A stretch of 64,000 bases of DNA from DSYU01 sp963827605 (GCA_963827605.1 CAWHBK010000004.1:186001-250000); one strand, 5' to 3'; positions 18,338 through 27,183 are shown, counted from the stretch's first letter. Made by a program: numbers and translations. The notes: generated by a model from the sequence alone, not told the origin.

Positions 18338-18568
18338 TCACCTTGTCTCGCTGACAAATACAGTGTCGCTGCGCGTGCTGTATCCAGCCCAGTACGTCTT
18401 CCCATCCACTTTGTACTCGCTAAAGTAGATGGAGCGTCCCATTTCGCCAATGGTCTCTACGAACGTAGTCTTAGAGTTTGGCACTCGGGTAACTTTCATT
18501 TGCCCTTCCACCACTCCAGCATTTCGGCTGAACTGTTCCACAATCTTCAACATTTCCATTTGATTCAT
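18338..18568 (-). CDS. Small conserved-looking hypothetical protein
   Basis: 76 residues from ATG 18568 with GGAGG four bases upstream. After an N-terminal helix (MNQMEMLKIVEQFSRNAG) the sequence has alternating strands ending SIYFSEYKVDGKTYWAGYS and RSDTVFVSETR, a small alpha+beta domain. The upstream part of the frame is not protein-like. It is the first gene of the reverse-strand small-protein run. No function is assigned. Confidence 0.5.
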   Translation of the reverse strand: MNQMEMLKIVEQFSRNAGVVEGQMKVTRVPNSKTTFVETIGEMGRSIYFSEYKVDGKTYWAGYSTRSDTVFVSETR

Positions 18569-19305
18569 ACCGCCTCCAGATCTACTTTTCGATGGTTTTC
18601 TCGCGACCAAACCATCTGCAATGACAGGTACTGTTTGAAGAAGCGAACAACAGCCGCCTGGTTTTTTGCTGGAGCACCTATTTACCCCAGGAAAGCCAGG
18701 TAGGGCCAGGTCCAAAAGCAATCAAGCCACCGCTTCCGCCTGAAAATCGACCATCGCCAGATGGCTGTGCTTCGCGAGGCCAAGCACAGCCACGTTTGAC
18801 ATGGTTACCACGTACCAGCTTGCTTCTTGATCCAGATTCCCCGCCGTGGGGTTCTATCCGCTCCCTACAGAGAGCCAACCCTTACCCGGCGCCTTAAAAT
18901 TCCCCCGAAGAAATCATCTTTGGAAACAAACAATAAGTAGAGAAGGGTGCCATCTCTACGTTTGTGCGGTTGTATGTTCACAGCTGTTGGAGATGCTTAG
19001 GGTTATCCAGTCATTGTGAAAAATATTTTCACAACTATGCCTTATTATACACCTTTAATACATATTTTGCGGTAACGGATGCGGATAGTCTGAAATAAGA
19101 ACCGGCCGCAGCCCGCATCGATCATTTTATGATACTGCTTCGCAACGAATTGTCTTCCACCAAACCGAGCCTTGACTCTAGGTGGAAATCGCTTACCATT
19201 TGGAACAAGCATTCACCCCATAGGGCCATTGGATTGAATAATCGATCCTGTCCAGCTGGCAGGGCCTTCTGAAATAACACCATTCCAAAACAGACAGGTG
19301 AAATA
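18569..19305. other. Intergenic stretch without an identifiable gene
   Basis: No frame here has a start, a Shine-Dalgarno and protein-like composition together. The part around 19000-19070 is AT-rich (several AAATATTTT-like runs) and could hold promoters. The stretch ends at the DUF362-like remnant. Confidence 0.4.
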
Positions 19306-19395
19306 ATGGATACAACATCGCAGGTAGCCCTTGTTTATTGTGACCGGTACGAAATAGATGTGGTCCGCGATGCGGTAAAAAAGAGCTTCGAGTAA
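19306..19395 (+). pseudogene. N-terminal remnant of a DUF362-like protein
   Basis: ATG 19306 has AGGTGA upstream and encodes 29 codons, TSQVALVYCDRYEIDVVRDA then VKKSFE and a stop. This matches the N-terminal strand-helix of DUF362 proteins (VALVxCxxYxxxxVxxAv). The remainder is absent. The following 290 bp to 19686 contain hairpins and a short open tail, but no recognisable continuation. Confidence 0.4.
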
Positions 19396-19478
19396 ACCTT
19401 GCGCGAAAGATCCTGCTAGATATGCACGGTTTTCAACAAGTCCCTTGCCTTTATCCGGTGATGGTTCTTCTTCCGCGG

Positions 19479-19510
19479 GCCAGGGCTTTCACAAAGTCGA
19501 AAGCCCTGGC
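19479..19510. repeat. Perfect 12-bp inverted repeat
   Basis: GCCAGGGCTTTC (19479-19490) and GAAAGCCCTGGC (19499-19510) flank an 8-nt loop. No T-tract follows on either strand. It sits in the gene-poor stretch before the DUF1361 gene. A second imperfect hairpin follows around 19540-19565. Confidence 0.5.
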
Positions 19511-19686
19511 TAGAAACACCCTCTGGCTTCCATAGAACCGGAGGAGTTGGTACAATTCCTCTGGTTATGACAATTGGCTCCGCCATTACATGGGGGTCCC
19601 CCACTGCATTGGGGATAGATCTGCCGGCGAATGAGGATCAGAATATACAATGAGGGGTAACGATTCTCGTTCAAATTTATACCCGC

Positions 19687-20358
19687 GTGAAGTACAAATT
19701 AGCTTTGGGCAGCCTGCTGGTCATCGCTTCTGTGCTCTCCTTGATTCTGGTGAAAGTACATACCCATTACAACGGCTCAGACAGCTATTCGAACCTCGTC
19801 TTTAATCTAAAACTGGCCTGGATCCCTTTAGCTGCCGCGGTGCTGGCGTACATCACCGCGCGAAATCGGATCACCTTTTTTCTGGTCATGCCGATCTGCA
19901 CCCTGATCTGGCTCATTTTCTTTCCCAATGCTCCCTACCTGCTCACCGATTTCCAACACCTTGCGAACACCGATGGCAACGTCCCGCTCTGGTTTGATGT
20001 GATTCTCATGCTCTGGTTTGCCTGGACCGGTCTTCTGCTAGGCATCGCCTCCCTATACCTGATGCAGGAGATTGTAGCGGATACCTTCACCCCCTGGATT
20101 GGGTGGGTTTTCGCCATTAGCGCGACCATCCTTAGCAGCATCGGGATTTACCTGGGCCGCTTTTTGCGCTGGAACAGCTGGGACCTGCTCTACGATCCCA
20201 TTCCAATCGCCAAAGATATGGTCGCGATTGTCCGCCACCCAATCTCAAACCTGCCCACCTACGTTTTTACCATTTTGTTTACCTTGCTGTTCCTGTTCAT
20301 TTACATTACCATCCACCTCTTCGGCGGCATTATTAAAGAACGTCAAAACCAGGCATAA
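19687..20358 (+). CDS. DUF1361 family membrane protein
   Basis: 223 residues with about seven transmembrane helices. The family motifs are visible: NLKLAWIPLAAAVLAY, IFFPNAPYLLTDFQHL and WFAWTGLLLGIASLYLMQ, plus GRFLRWNSWDLL. DUF1361 proteins are conserved integral membrane proteins of unknown function. Translation starts at GTG 19687 without an obvious Shine-Dalgarno. It ends just before a 16-bp perfect hairpin that separates it from the arsenic operon. Confidence 0.85.
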   Translation: MKYKLALGSLLVIASVLSLILVKVHTHYNGSDSYSNLVFNLKLAWIPLAAAVLAYITARNRITFFLVMPICTLIWLIFFPNAPYLLTDFQHLANTDGNVPLWFDVILMLWFAWTGLLLGIASLYLMQEIVADTFTPWIGWVFAISATILSSIGIYLGRFLRWNSWDLLYDPIPIAKDMVAIVRHPISNLPTYVFTILFTLLFLFIYITIHLFGGIIKERQNQA

Positions 20359-20374
20359 CATACCTGCTTTACTC

Positions 20375-20417
20375 CCATGTGCATCTGTCACCCCAAAAGG
20401 ATGACAGATGCACATGG
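20375..20417. terminator. Perfect 16-bp hairpin before the ars operon
   Basis: Arms 20375-20390 and 20402-20417 are exact complements around an 11-nt loop, 16 bp after the DUF1361 stop. There is no U-tract, so termination efficiency is uncertain. Confidence 0.55.
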
Positions 20418-20462
20418 CTTTCCTGCCAGGAGCATGCTATTATCTTATTCGGAGTTATGAAT

Positions 20463-20828
20463 ATGATGCCCGATACTTCCGCCATCCCGCACCCGTACGA
20501 AGCCCAGGCGCAGCTGCTCAAGGTGCTCACCCACCCTGCACGGCTGGCCATCTTGAACATCCTGCGCGATGGCGAGCACTGTGTCTGTCACATGGAGGCA
20601 TTTCTGGGCTACCGGCAGGCCTATATCTCCCAACAGTTGATGGTATTGCGTGAGGCCGGCCTGATCCAGGACCGCCGAGACGGTTGGAATGTTTTCTATC
20701 ACGTTTCCGAACCCCGCATCTTTTCCATTCTCACCGCCGTTGAACAGGTGGTTGCGCCGCAAGATCAGCAGCCCCAGCCGCGTCAGCCCGTTTCCTGCAT
20801 CTGCCCGAAATGTAGCCCCAAAGAATAG
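20463..20828 (+). CDS. arsR: ArsR family metalloregulator, copy 1
   Basis: 121 residues from ATG 20463, which has GGAG at a good distance; ATG 20457 is only two bases from it. The winged HTH is typical: LLKVLTHPARLAILNILRDG, then CVCHMEAFLGYRQAYISQQLMVLREAGLI. The ELCVC-like position (EHCVCH) is the usual As(III)/metal-binding Cys pair on the recognition helix, and the C-terminus adds CICPKC. It should repress its own operon until metalloid binds. It heads arsR, redox protein, ArsP-type permease and thioredoxin-CcdA on the plus strand. Confidence 0.9.
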   Translation: MMPDTSAIPHPYEAQAQLLKVLTHPARLAILNILRDGEHCVCHMEAFLGYRQAYISQQLMVLREAGLIQDRRDGWNVFYHVSEPRIFSILTAVEQVVAPQDQQPQPRQPVSCICPKCSPKE

Positions 20829-20897
20829 CAATCAGAGAACTGTTCTCTTTTTTGTCAAATAACATTCAAAATCTTGAATATATTTCGGAGGTTTCAC

Positions 20898-21164
20898 ATG
20901 CTGAACATCAAAATTCTCGGAAGTGGTTGTGCAAACTGTAAACGGCTGGAAGCGATGACCCGCGAAGTGGTTGCCTCGTTCGGGTTGCAAGCCGAAATCA
21001 CCAAAGTCACGGATCACAACGACATTATGCAGTACCCCATCCTGACCACGCCAGGACTGGTCGTCAATGAGCAGTTGGTTTCCGCCGGGCGCATTCCGAG
21101 CAAAACCGAGATCGAAGGCTGGTTAAACAGGTCGCAGGATAGGCTGGCAAGCACAAAGAATTGA
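20898..21164 (+). CDS. Thioredoxin-like small redox protein
   Basis: 88 residues from ATG 20898 with GGAGG upstream. It starts MLNIKILGSGCANCKRLEAM, with a CxxC active site directly after the first strand, and has the cis-Pro region ILTTPGLVVNEQLVSAGRIP. This is the TM0996/redox-active disulfide protein 2 family. These genes commonly sit beside permeases of the ArsP/DUF318 type, and this one is 16 bp upstream of such a gene. It probably delivers or releases thiol-bound metalloid or keeps the permease cysteines reduced; that role is inferred. Confidence 0.85.
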   Translation: MLNIKILGSGCANCKRLEAMTREVVASFGLQAEITKVTDHNDIMQYPILTTPGLVVNEQLVSAGRIPSKTEIEGWLNRSQDRLASTKN

Positions 21165-21180
21165 AAGCGGGTTAAGCTTA

Positions 21181-22512
21181 ATGGAAAACGTTATCGAATA
21201 TCTCGGCATGCTGCTTTGGTCAGGTTGGACAGGGCTGCTCGACTATCTTGCCGCGCACGTGCTGCTCTGCCTGGTGCCTGCCTTTGTGATCGCCGGCTTT
21301 ATGAGCTCCATGATCCCGAAAGAAGCCATCACGCGCTTCCTTGGCCCGCGGGCTTCGAAATGGGTTAGTTACCCCGCTTCTGCCTTTGGTGGGTTTATTC
21401 TTGCCGTATGCTCCTGCACCATCCTGCCGTTGTTTGCCGGTATCTGGAAGCGCGGCGCCGGGCTCGGACCGGCCATCACCTTCCTGTTTGTTGGCCCGGC
21501 CATAAATATTCTGGCGATAACGTACACTGGCGCAACCATCGGCTTTGATATTGCCATCGCGCGCCTCGTACTGTCCATTTTCTTTGGGATCACAATCGGC
21601 CTGAGCATGGCGTGGGTCTATCGGAAAGAAGAGACCGCCCGCGCAGTCGAAATGGCGAATAACGGGATGTTTGATCAGACTGCGAAGATGAACCCGGCCG
21701 TCTGGGTGTTGTTCAGCCTGCTGGTCGCGGTTTTGGTTGTCGGCACGCTCCAAATCCCGCTCCTGACGAATGTGTACACCAGCATTCATTTACCATTCGA
21801 CTTGCCCAGCGGGCTGTCGGGCGCTCTTACGGCAGTCAATCTCTCCTTACAAGGAGTCGTACTTATTTTCTTGCTGGGCGTGATTGGCCTGTTAGCCTGG
21901 AAAGGTTTTGAAAACATTTTCGATCGCTTCAGCGCCTGGACCTACGCCGCGTTTGCCGCAATCGCTCTAACCATTTTAATCGCCGCCCCGGTCGAGAAAA
22001 CCGGCAGCATCAGCGTGGGAATCAATGGCCGCTTTATTGGAGAAGTGCTGCTGCTGGCGGCTACCGGGGTTGTGGCAGCCCGCGGTTTCACGAAGGATGA
22101 ATTGTCCGGCTGGGTATGGGAGAGCTGGAAGTTCGTCAAGCAGATCTTCCCGCTGTTGATTGTAGGCGTCTTTCTGGCTGGCGTGGTGAAGGTGCTTATT
22201 CCAGAAAGCTGGGTACGTACCCTGGCCGGGCAGAATACCATCTGGGCCAACCTGGTCGGCGTTGTGTTCGGCATCTTTATGTACTTCCCCACCCTGGTGG
22301 AGGTGCCGGTGGCGAAGATGTTCCTCGACCTGGGTATGGCGCGCGGCCCATTGCTGGCCTACCTTCTCGCCGATCCCGAACTGTCTTTACAGTCCATGCT
22401 GGTGCTCAACACGGTCATGGGAAAGCGTAAGACTGCTGTATACGTATCGCTGGTGGCAGTGATGGCAACCCTGGCGGGTTATCTTTTTGGGCTGGTAATG
22501 GCGGCCCTATAA
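21181..22512 (+). CDS. arsP: ArsP/DUF318 family permease
   Basis: 443 residues with about ten transmembrane helices. The family signature CSCTILPLFAGIWKRGAG occurs near residue 78, with FLFVGPAINILA after it. A second half repeats the permease fold (FPTLVEVPVAKMFLDLGMARGP). Proteins of this family export organoarsenicals (ArsP) or other metals (SO_0444 type); the surrounding arsR and thioredoxin-like genes point to metalloid export. It begins 16 bp after the redox-protein gene. Confidence 0.85.
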   Translation: MENVIEYLGMLLWSGWTGLLDYLAAHVLLCLVPAFVIAGFMSSMIPKEAITRFLGPRASKWVSYPASAFGGFILAVCSCTILPLFAGIWKRGAGLGPAITFLFVGPAINILAITYTGATIGFDIAIARLVLSIFFGITIGLSMAWVYRKEETARAVEMANNGMFDQTAKMNPAVWVLFSLLVAVLVVGTLQIPLLTNVYTSIHLPFDLPSGLSGALTAVNLSLQGVVLIFLLGVIGLLAWKGFENIFDRFSAWTYAAFAAIALTILIAAPVEKTGSISVGINGRFIGEVLLLAATGVVAARGFTKDELSGWVWESWKFVKQIFPLLIVGVFLAGVVKVLIPESWVRTLAGQNTIWANLVGVVFGIFMYFPTLVEVPVAKMFLDLGMARGPLLAYLLADPELSLQSMLVLNTVMGKRKTAVYVSLVAVMATLAGYLFGLVMAAL

Positions 22513-22673
22513 AACGATCTGGCCAGGGGACCAGGTGTAAGCCTGACTGGTAAAAAACTTGACGATGAGCACGATCGAGATTAAGATATTATCTTCGCTG
22601 GAAATGCTGGATTCAAGATTGGTCGAGCGCTTGTATTCTAAAGCGGGTGTAGGGACAAGTAAGTAAATCGACC

Positions 22674-23303
22674 ATGACCAAGAAACAATTGCTGCGAATG
22701 ATGAGGTTCAAAGGGGAAATAAATATATTGCGAAGCATGAAATCCTACGTACCATTTAATATCGCGGTTCTCATATTTGGGTTGACTCTCTTATTGCCAG
22801 TCTCCTGGGTATCCGCTGGCGCGCCAGCCGGCCATATTCCAGGCCAGGTCGCCATTCAAACCGCAATCACACCCACGCCGCCTGCTGGCAGCGGTACATG
22901 CAGTATTCGCGCGGAAACACCCTGCGCACCCGGCGCCGAAAGTACGGCCCAGCCGTCAGGTGACTCCAAATATTCGAAACAAGGCCCCGTCCCAAAGACA
23001 CAGGCCGAGCCTGTAACCATTTATTTGTTTTGGGGAGACGGATGCCCGCACTGCGCGATAGCAAAACCCTTTTTGGAGGGACTCGCCCAGTCTTCCGATC
23101 AGGTAGGTTTGCGCATGTACGAGGTCTGGCACGTTGATGAAAACCAGACACTTTTTACGAAAATGGCAGCGGCTTATGGCTTTGAGCCACACGCCGTGCC
23201 GACGATTTTTATTGGCAAAAAATATTGGGAAGGCTACAACGATCAAACCCAGGTAGAAATCCAGGCAGCCGTGGATGCCTGCGTGAAAACGGGTTGTTCC
23301 TGA
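22674..23303 (+). CDS. Exported thioredoxin-fold domain, N-terminal half of a likely thioredoxin-CcdA fusion
   Basis: 209 residues. A hydrophobic signal-anchor (about 25-48, FNIAVLIFGLTLLLPVSWVSA) and a Pro/Ser linker precede a thioredoxin-fold domain with active site FWGDGCPHCAIAKPFLE (CPHC) and cis-Pro at HAVPTIFIG. The product should face the cell exterior. Its end (CVKTGCS, stop) lies one base out of frame with a long open frame that continues PDPGAGIIPGVV into a CcdA-like membrane domain. Removing one T near 23294-23299 fuses them. The exact start is uncertain; ATG 22674 has no clear Shine-Dalgarno and ATG 22737 is an alternative. Confidence 0.75.
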   Translation: MTKKQLLRMMRFKGEINILRSMKSYVPFNIAVLIFGLTLLLPVSWVSAGAPAGHIPGQVAIQTAITPTPPAGSGTCSIRAETPCAPGAESTAQPSGDSKYSKQGPVPKTQAEPVTIYLFWGDGCPHCAIAKPFLEGLAQSSDQVGLRMYEVWHVDENQTLFTKMAAAYGFEPHAVPTIFIGKKYWEGYNDQTQVEIQAAVDACVKTGCS

Positions 23304-24273
23304 TCCAGGGGCCGGCATCATTCCGGGCGTTGTAAGCGCGAAAAGCGCATCCCCTGCGACAGGCCCGGGCACAACAGAAGTTGATCCAGCGGATAAGAAA
23401 ATCCAAATACCGTTAATTGGCGCCATCGATCTTTCCACACAGTCGTTATTTGTCAGCACCCTGCTCATCTCATTTGTGGATGGGGTCAATCCTTGTTCCA
23501 TCTGGGTTCTGACCATGCTCCTGGCGCTCACCCTGCACACCGGTTCGCGCAAAAAAGTCCTGCTGATCGGCATCATCTTCCTCACCGTTACCGCTGGCAT
23601 TTATGGGCTCTTTATCGCCGGGCTGTTTACCATGTTCAAAGTAATTAGCTTTGTAGGCTGGATCCAGGTGGTCGTAGCCCTGGTAGCGCTCTTTTTTGCC
23701 CTGGTAAACATCAAGGATTATTTCTGGTACAAAGAAGGCATTTCCTTCACCATCGCGGACGATAAGAAGCCGGGCATCTTCCAGCGTATTCGCCGGCTGA
23801 TGGATGCCAGCCAATCCTTCTGGGGGCTGGCGGGCGGAACCGTGGTGCTGGCGGCGGGCGTTTCGCTGGTCGAGTTCTCCTGTACCGCGGGTTTCCCGGT
23901 GTTGTGGTCCAATCTCCTGGTATCCCAGAATGTTTCGGCCCTTACCTTTGTACTCCTGCTCCTGTTTTATCTACTCATTTACCAGCTGGATGAACTGGGC
24001 ATCTTCTTTGTGGCCGTTTTCTCAATGCGCGCCAGCAAGCTGGAAGAAAAGCAGGGCCGCATCCTGAAATTGGTCGGTGGAATGCTCATGCTCGCTCTGG
24101 CTGGGGTAATGCTGATCAATCCCAACCTGATGAACAATTTATCCAGCTCGCTGGTCGTGTTTGGGATTGCGTTCGGTGCCACCCTCCTCATTCTACTGGT
24201 TCACCGCACCATACTGCCAAAGTTTGGCATTCATATCGGCACCGAATTCCGTGGAAAGGCCGCCCGGGGTTAA
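23296..24273 (+). CDS. CcdA/DsbD-like transmembrane electron carrier, C-terminal half of the fusion
   Basis: The frame is open from 23296 and codes about 325 residues. A Pro/Ala linker leads to a six-helix membrane domain: SLFVSTLLISFVDGVNPCSI, LLIGIIFLTVTAGIYGLFIAG, LAAGVSLVEFSCTAGFPVLW and later helices. Each of NPC and SCTAGFP carries a Cys at the expected CcdA/DsbD pair position. Such domains carry reducing equivalents across the membrane to an outer thioredoxin, here the domain encoded just upstream. A GTG at 23476 falls inside the first helix, so it is not the true start. It ends the plus-strand ars operon and converges on the radical-SAM gene. Confidence 0.75.
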   Translation, partial: VPDPGAGIIPGVVSAKSASPATGPGTTEVDPADKKIQIPLIGAIDLSTQSLFVSTLLISFVDGVNPCSIWVLTMLLALTLHTGSRKKVLLIGIIFLTVTAGIYGLFIAGLFTMFKVISFVGWIQVVVALVALFFALVNIKDYFWYKEGISFTIADDKKPGIFQRIRRLMDASQSFWGLAGGTVVLAAGVSLVEFSCTAGFPVLWSNLLVSQNVSALTFVLLLLFYLLIYQLDELGIFFVAVFSMRASKLEEKQGRILKLVGGMLMLALAGVMLINPNLMNNLSSSLVVFGIAFGATLLILLVHRTILPKFGIHIGTEFRGKAARG

Positions 24274-24305
24274 TCTGCCGCAGAACAAATGGAAACTATT
24301 CGCGC

Positions 24306-25559
24306 TCAGGGGCACTGGATAAACCCCTGAGCCCACAGGCATCCGCCGCATGCGGGGGTGAGATTGCCAAAGCAGTCAGCCTGGTTGGTGTCGGCCATCT
24401 CACAACTGTTGCAAGTTGTGCAAGGCGAAAAATCAAATTGGAGCAGGCGCTCGCGCAAAGCCCGGTAAGCGGGATCCTTCCAAATCTCAGCCAGGGAATG
24501 ATCCCCTAAACTGCCCACCGAATAAGCGGCGGATGTTCGCACGTGGTTGTCCAGATAACTCTCGTGAGAGTGCAGCAGCGCCAGGCAGGGTGAAACCGCC
24601 CCATCCCAGCGCACCGACAGCGAGGCTTTCGCCACAAACGGGCAGGCATTCACCCCACCATCTACATCTTGATGTGCGATGGAGAGCATGTGCCGGTGTT
24701 TCAATACCTCCGCCAGGGGGTCTACTGTCAGCCCATTGATATCCAGACGCGGTAGGGCAATTAGCGGGGACCATTCGGAGGACGTCAAGTTGCTTTCATA
24801 CAAGGAGCGCGCATACAGCATTTCATCGCGCAGTTCGGGCGTGTGCGGTAGAACGTTGCTGATCGAGAACTGGTCAGCGCCGAGGGTTTTTCCCAACCGC
24901 ACCAGTTCGGGCAGATCATGGATGTTGCGTTTCATCGCCACAAAAGCAATCCCCAGCCGGGGCGCGGCTGCGCTCGTAGATGCGCGCAGCGCCTTTAACC
25001 GCTGCAAGTTTGCGATCACTTCGGGCAGAGCAGCGCCCAGGCGCACGTCCGCATAGCTTTCCGGGGTCGCCCCGTCCAGTGACACCCATAACCGCTTGAG
25101 ACCTGCTTCCATCAAGCGCCGGCTCATCCGTTCGGTGAGCAGAATGCCGTTGGTGATTAGTTCCACCCCCGCCCCCGCTTGATGCGCTTGCCCGACCATT
25201 TCACATATCAGGGGATGGGTTAATGGCTCGCCAAACCCACCAAAAAAGACCGAAGGCAGCGGATCGAATGCTTGCAGGCCGCTTAGAATACGTTCAAAAA
25301 TCGCCTGGCTCATCCACCCGGGCGATTCACTCCACACATTGCGCATGCAGGTAACACAGTCAAGGTTACACTGGTTGGTTGGCTCGATATAAACACGCGC
25401 TAAATTTTCAGAGGTGCGGGAAAACCGAATCCCAACCTCATTCTCTTCCAGACGCACTTTCGCACCGGCGGTAAAACCATATCGTTTTGCAACTTCAGCC
25501 GGAAGTACAAAACGACCCTGGCCATCCACTTCAACGGTGATTATCGAGCGTTTTCGCAT
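24306..25559 (-). CDS. Radical SAM protein with N-terminal AbrB-like domain
   Basis: 417 residues from ATG 25559. Residues 1-45 form an AbrB/SpoVT-like swapped-hairpin (ITVEVDGQGRFVLPAEVAKR). The radical-SAM core has the cluster motif CNLDCVTCMR, the GGFGEPLTHP loop and ELITNGILL. The C-terminus holds auxiliary-cluster cysteines (CTTCNSCEMAD ... CGGCLWAQG), SPASM-like. The whole layout resembles the tungsten-cofactor oxidoreductase radical-SAM maturase family, but no such oxidoreductase gene is nearby. Here it is the third gene after arsR and acr3, with 46 bp to acr3, which raises the possibility of an arsenic-related role. Confidence 0.75.
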   Translation of the reverse strand: MRKRSIITVEVDGQGRFVLPAEVAKRYGFTAGAKVRLEENEVGIRFSRTSENLARVYIEPTNQCNLDCVTCMRNVWSESPGWMSQAIFERILSGLQAFDPLPSVFFGGFGEPLTHPLICEMVGQAHQAGAGVELITNGILLTERMSRRLMEAGLKRLWVSLDGATPESYADVRLGAALPEVIANLQRLKALRASTSAAAPRLGIAFVAMKRNIHDLPELVRLGKTLGADQFSISNVLPHTPELRDEMLYARSLYESNLTSSEWSPLIALPRLDINGLTVDPLAEVLKHRHMLSIAHQDVDGGVNACPFVAKASLSVRWDGAVSPCLALLHSHESYLDNHVRTSAAYSVGSLGDHSLAEIWKDPAYRALRERLLQFDFSPCTTCNSCEMADTNQADCFGNLTPACGGCLWAQGFIQCP

Positions 25560-25617
25560 AGTTCGCCACAAAATGGGCGACTGGGTGATGCCAGCCGCCC
25601 TTCATTACCGGTGCAAG

Positions 25618-26706
25618 CTAGAGCGAATTGGAACTTGGTGTTACTGCCGCCAGGGGTTGCCGAAACAGCCGCTTCTGCAGCCAGAAAGCCACGTTGACCA
25701 GGCCGATCATGACCGGAACTTCCACTAACGGGCCAATCACCGCGGCGAAGGCCTGTCCAGAATTGAGGCCAAAGACCGCGACTGCTACGGCGATCGCCAG
25801 CTCGAAGTTGTTCGAAGCCGCCGTAAAGGAGAGCGTGGTCGTCTGGCGATAATCCGCTCCGATGGCTTTGCCCATCACAAAACTGACCAGGAACATCCCC
25901 ACGAAATAAATCAATAGCGGTATGGCGATACGCACGACGTCCAGCGGAATCGTGACAATCAAGTTGCCCTTCAGAGAGAACATCACCAGGATAGTGAAGA
26001 GCAAGGCGATCAGGGTTGCGGGTGATATCTTGGGGATAAAGGTATTGTAATACCAGCCTTTGCCCTTCACGCGAGTCAACACCATGTTCGTGATAAAACC
26101 GGCCAGGAATGGGATGCCAAGATAGATAAAGACGGATTTCGCAATTTCACCAATGGTAACGCGCACGGCCACACCCTGTAGCCCAAACCAGGTTGGCAGC
26201 ACAGTGATGAAGACATACGCGTAAACGCTGTAGAACAGCACCTGAAATATGCTGTTGAAGGCCACCAGCCCGGCGGCATAATCGGTATCGCCTTTGGCCA
26301 GCTCGTTCCACACAATTACCATCGCGATACAACGCGCCAGGCCGATCATAATCAGGCCGGCCATGTATTCTGGATAACCGCGCAGGAAAACGATGGCTAA
26401 CAGAAACATCAGAATGGGGCCGATAATCCAGTTTTGCAACAGCGAGAGACCCAGCACCTTCCAGTTGCGGAAGACCTTACCGAGTTCGTCATAATGCACC
26501 TTCGCCAGAGGCGGGTACATCATCAGGATCAGGCCAATGGCAATTGGGATGTTGGTTGTTCCGACCGAGACCGCGGTATTAAAGCCTTCAACCGCCTGGG
26601 GCAGCAGGTATCCAAGCCCCACGCCGGCTGCCATTGCCAGAAAGATCCACAACGTCAGGTAGCGGTCCAGAAAAGACAGCCGTTTGGTTACACTCGCATT
26701 TTCCAT
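25618..26706 (-). CDS. acr3: ACR3 family arsenite efflux permease
   Basis: 362 residues, ten transmembrane helices. ACR3 features are visible: the N-terminal LSFLDRYLTLWIFLAMAAGV, the Cys-containing helix GLARCIAMVIVWNELAKGD (the Cys needed for As(III) transport in ACR3 proteins), and the FTAASNNFELAIAVAVAVFG motif. It exports arsenite using the proton-motive force. The start ATG 26706 has AGGAG nine bases upstream. It lies 57 bp after the second arsR on the minus strand. Confidence 0.95.
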   Translation of the reverse strand: MENASVTKRLSFLDRYLTLWIFLAMAAGVGLGYLLPQAVEGFNTAVSVGTTNIPIAIGLILMMYPPLAKVHYDELGKVFRNWKVLGLSLLQNWIIGPILMFLLAIVFLRGYPEYMAGLIMIGLARCIAMVIVWNELAKGDTDYAAGLVAFNSIFQVLFYSVYAYVFITVLPTWFGLQGVAVRVTIGEIAKSVFIYLGIPFLAGFITNMVLTRVKGKGWYYNTFIPKISPATLIALLFTILVMFSLKGNLIVTIPLDVVRIAIPLLIYFVGMFLVSFVMGKAIGADYRQTTTLSFTAASNNFELAIAVAVAVFGLNSGQAFAAVIGPLVEVPVMIGLVNVAFWLQKRLFRQPLAAVTPSSNSL

Positions 26707-26763
26707 CGAAAAATTCTCCTCGCTTTAAGATGATCGTTCTGAAGTTTGATAACAAAAGCAGGT

Positions 26764-27183
26764 CTACCTGGTTGAGCCAGGATGAAGGGACTGGCAGGAC
26801 AGGCCCGGATCTGCGCCTGGATTGCACTGCGGGCAAGGACAGCCAGGAACAGGTCTTAGGGTTTGTTTTTGAAGCAGTTCCATGTCGACACCAATGAGCT
26901 GCGCTGCTTGCTGCAAGATAAGGACGACTTTCGGGTGGGCCAGCTGGTAAAAGATATTTCGACCGTCTCGGTGGGCAGTCACCAGGCCGGCTTTTCGCAG
27001 CGTCATGAGATGCTGCGAGATACTGGCCTGGCGCATACCTAAAACAGCTTCCAGATGGCAAACACAGGCTTCCTGTTTGGCAATGATCAACAGAATTTGA
27101 ATACGCGCCGGCTGGCCAATTAAAGAAAGCAGCCTGGAAATCTGTTCTTCGGGAATTTCAGGGGTGGATATATTCATGCGCAC
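26764..27183 (-). CDS. arsR: ArsR family metalloregulator, copy 2
   Basis: 139 residues from GTG 27183, or 137 from ATG 27177. The HTH reads LLSLIGQPARIQILLIIAKQEACVCHLEAVLGMRQASISQHL, with the CVC metal-binding pair. The C-terminal tail adds CPCPQC and a further Cys, a tail like that of copy 1. No Shine-Dalgarno is present, but TACAAT lies just upstream of the start, which would suit a leaderless message. It heads arsR-acr3-radical SAM on the minus strand, convergent with the plus-strand ars operon. Confidence 0.9.
   Translation of the reverse strand: MRMNISTPEIPEEQISRLLSLIGQPARIQILLIIAKQEACVCHLEAVLGMRQASISQHLMTLRKAGLVTAHRDGRNIFYQLAHPKVVLILQQAAQLIGVDMELLQKQTLRPVPGCPCPQCNPGADPGLSCQSLHPGSTR

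Noticed and set aside
19459..19662. Open tail ending in SAITWGSPTALGIDLPANED
   Set aside because: Looks somewhat protein-like, but there is no start and no family match, and it overlaps hairpins.
22565..22666. 33-codon ORF between the ArsP and thioredoxin genes
   Set aside because: No Shine-Dalgarno and no recognisable family; it may be chance.
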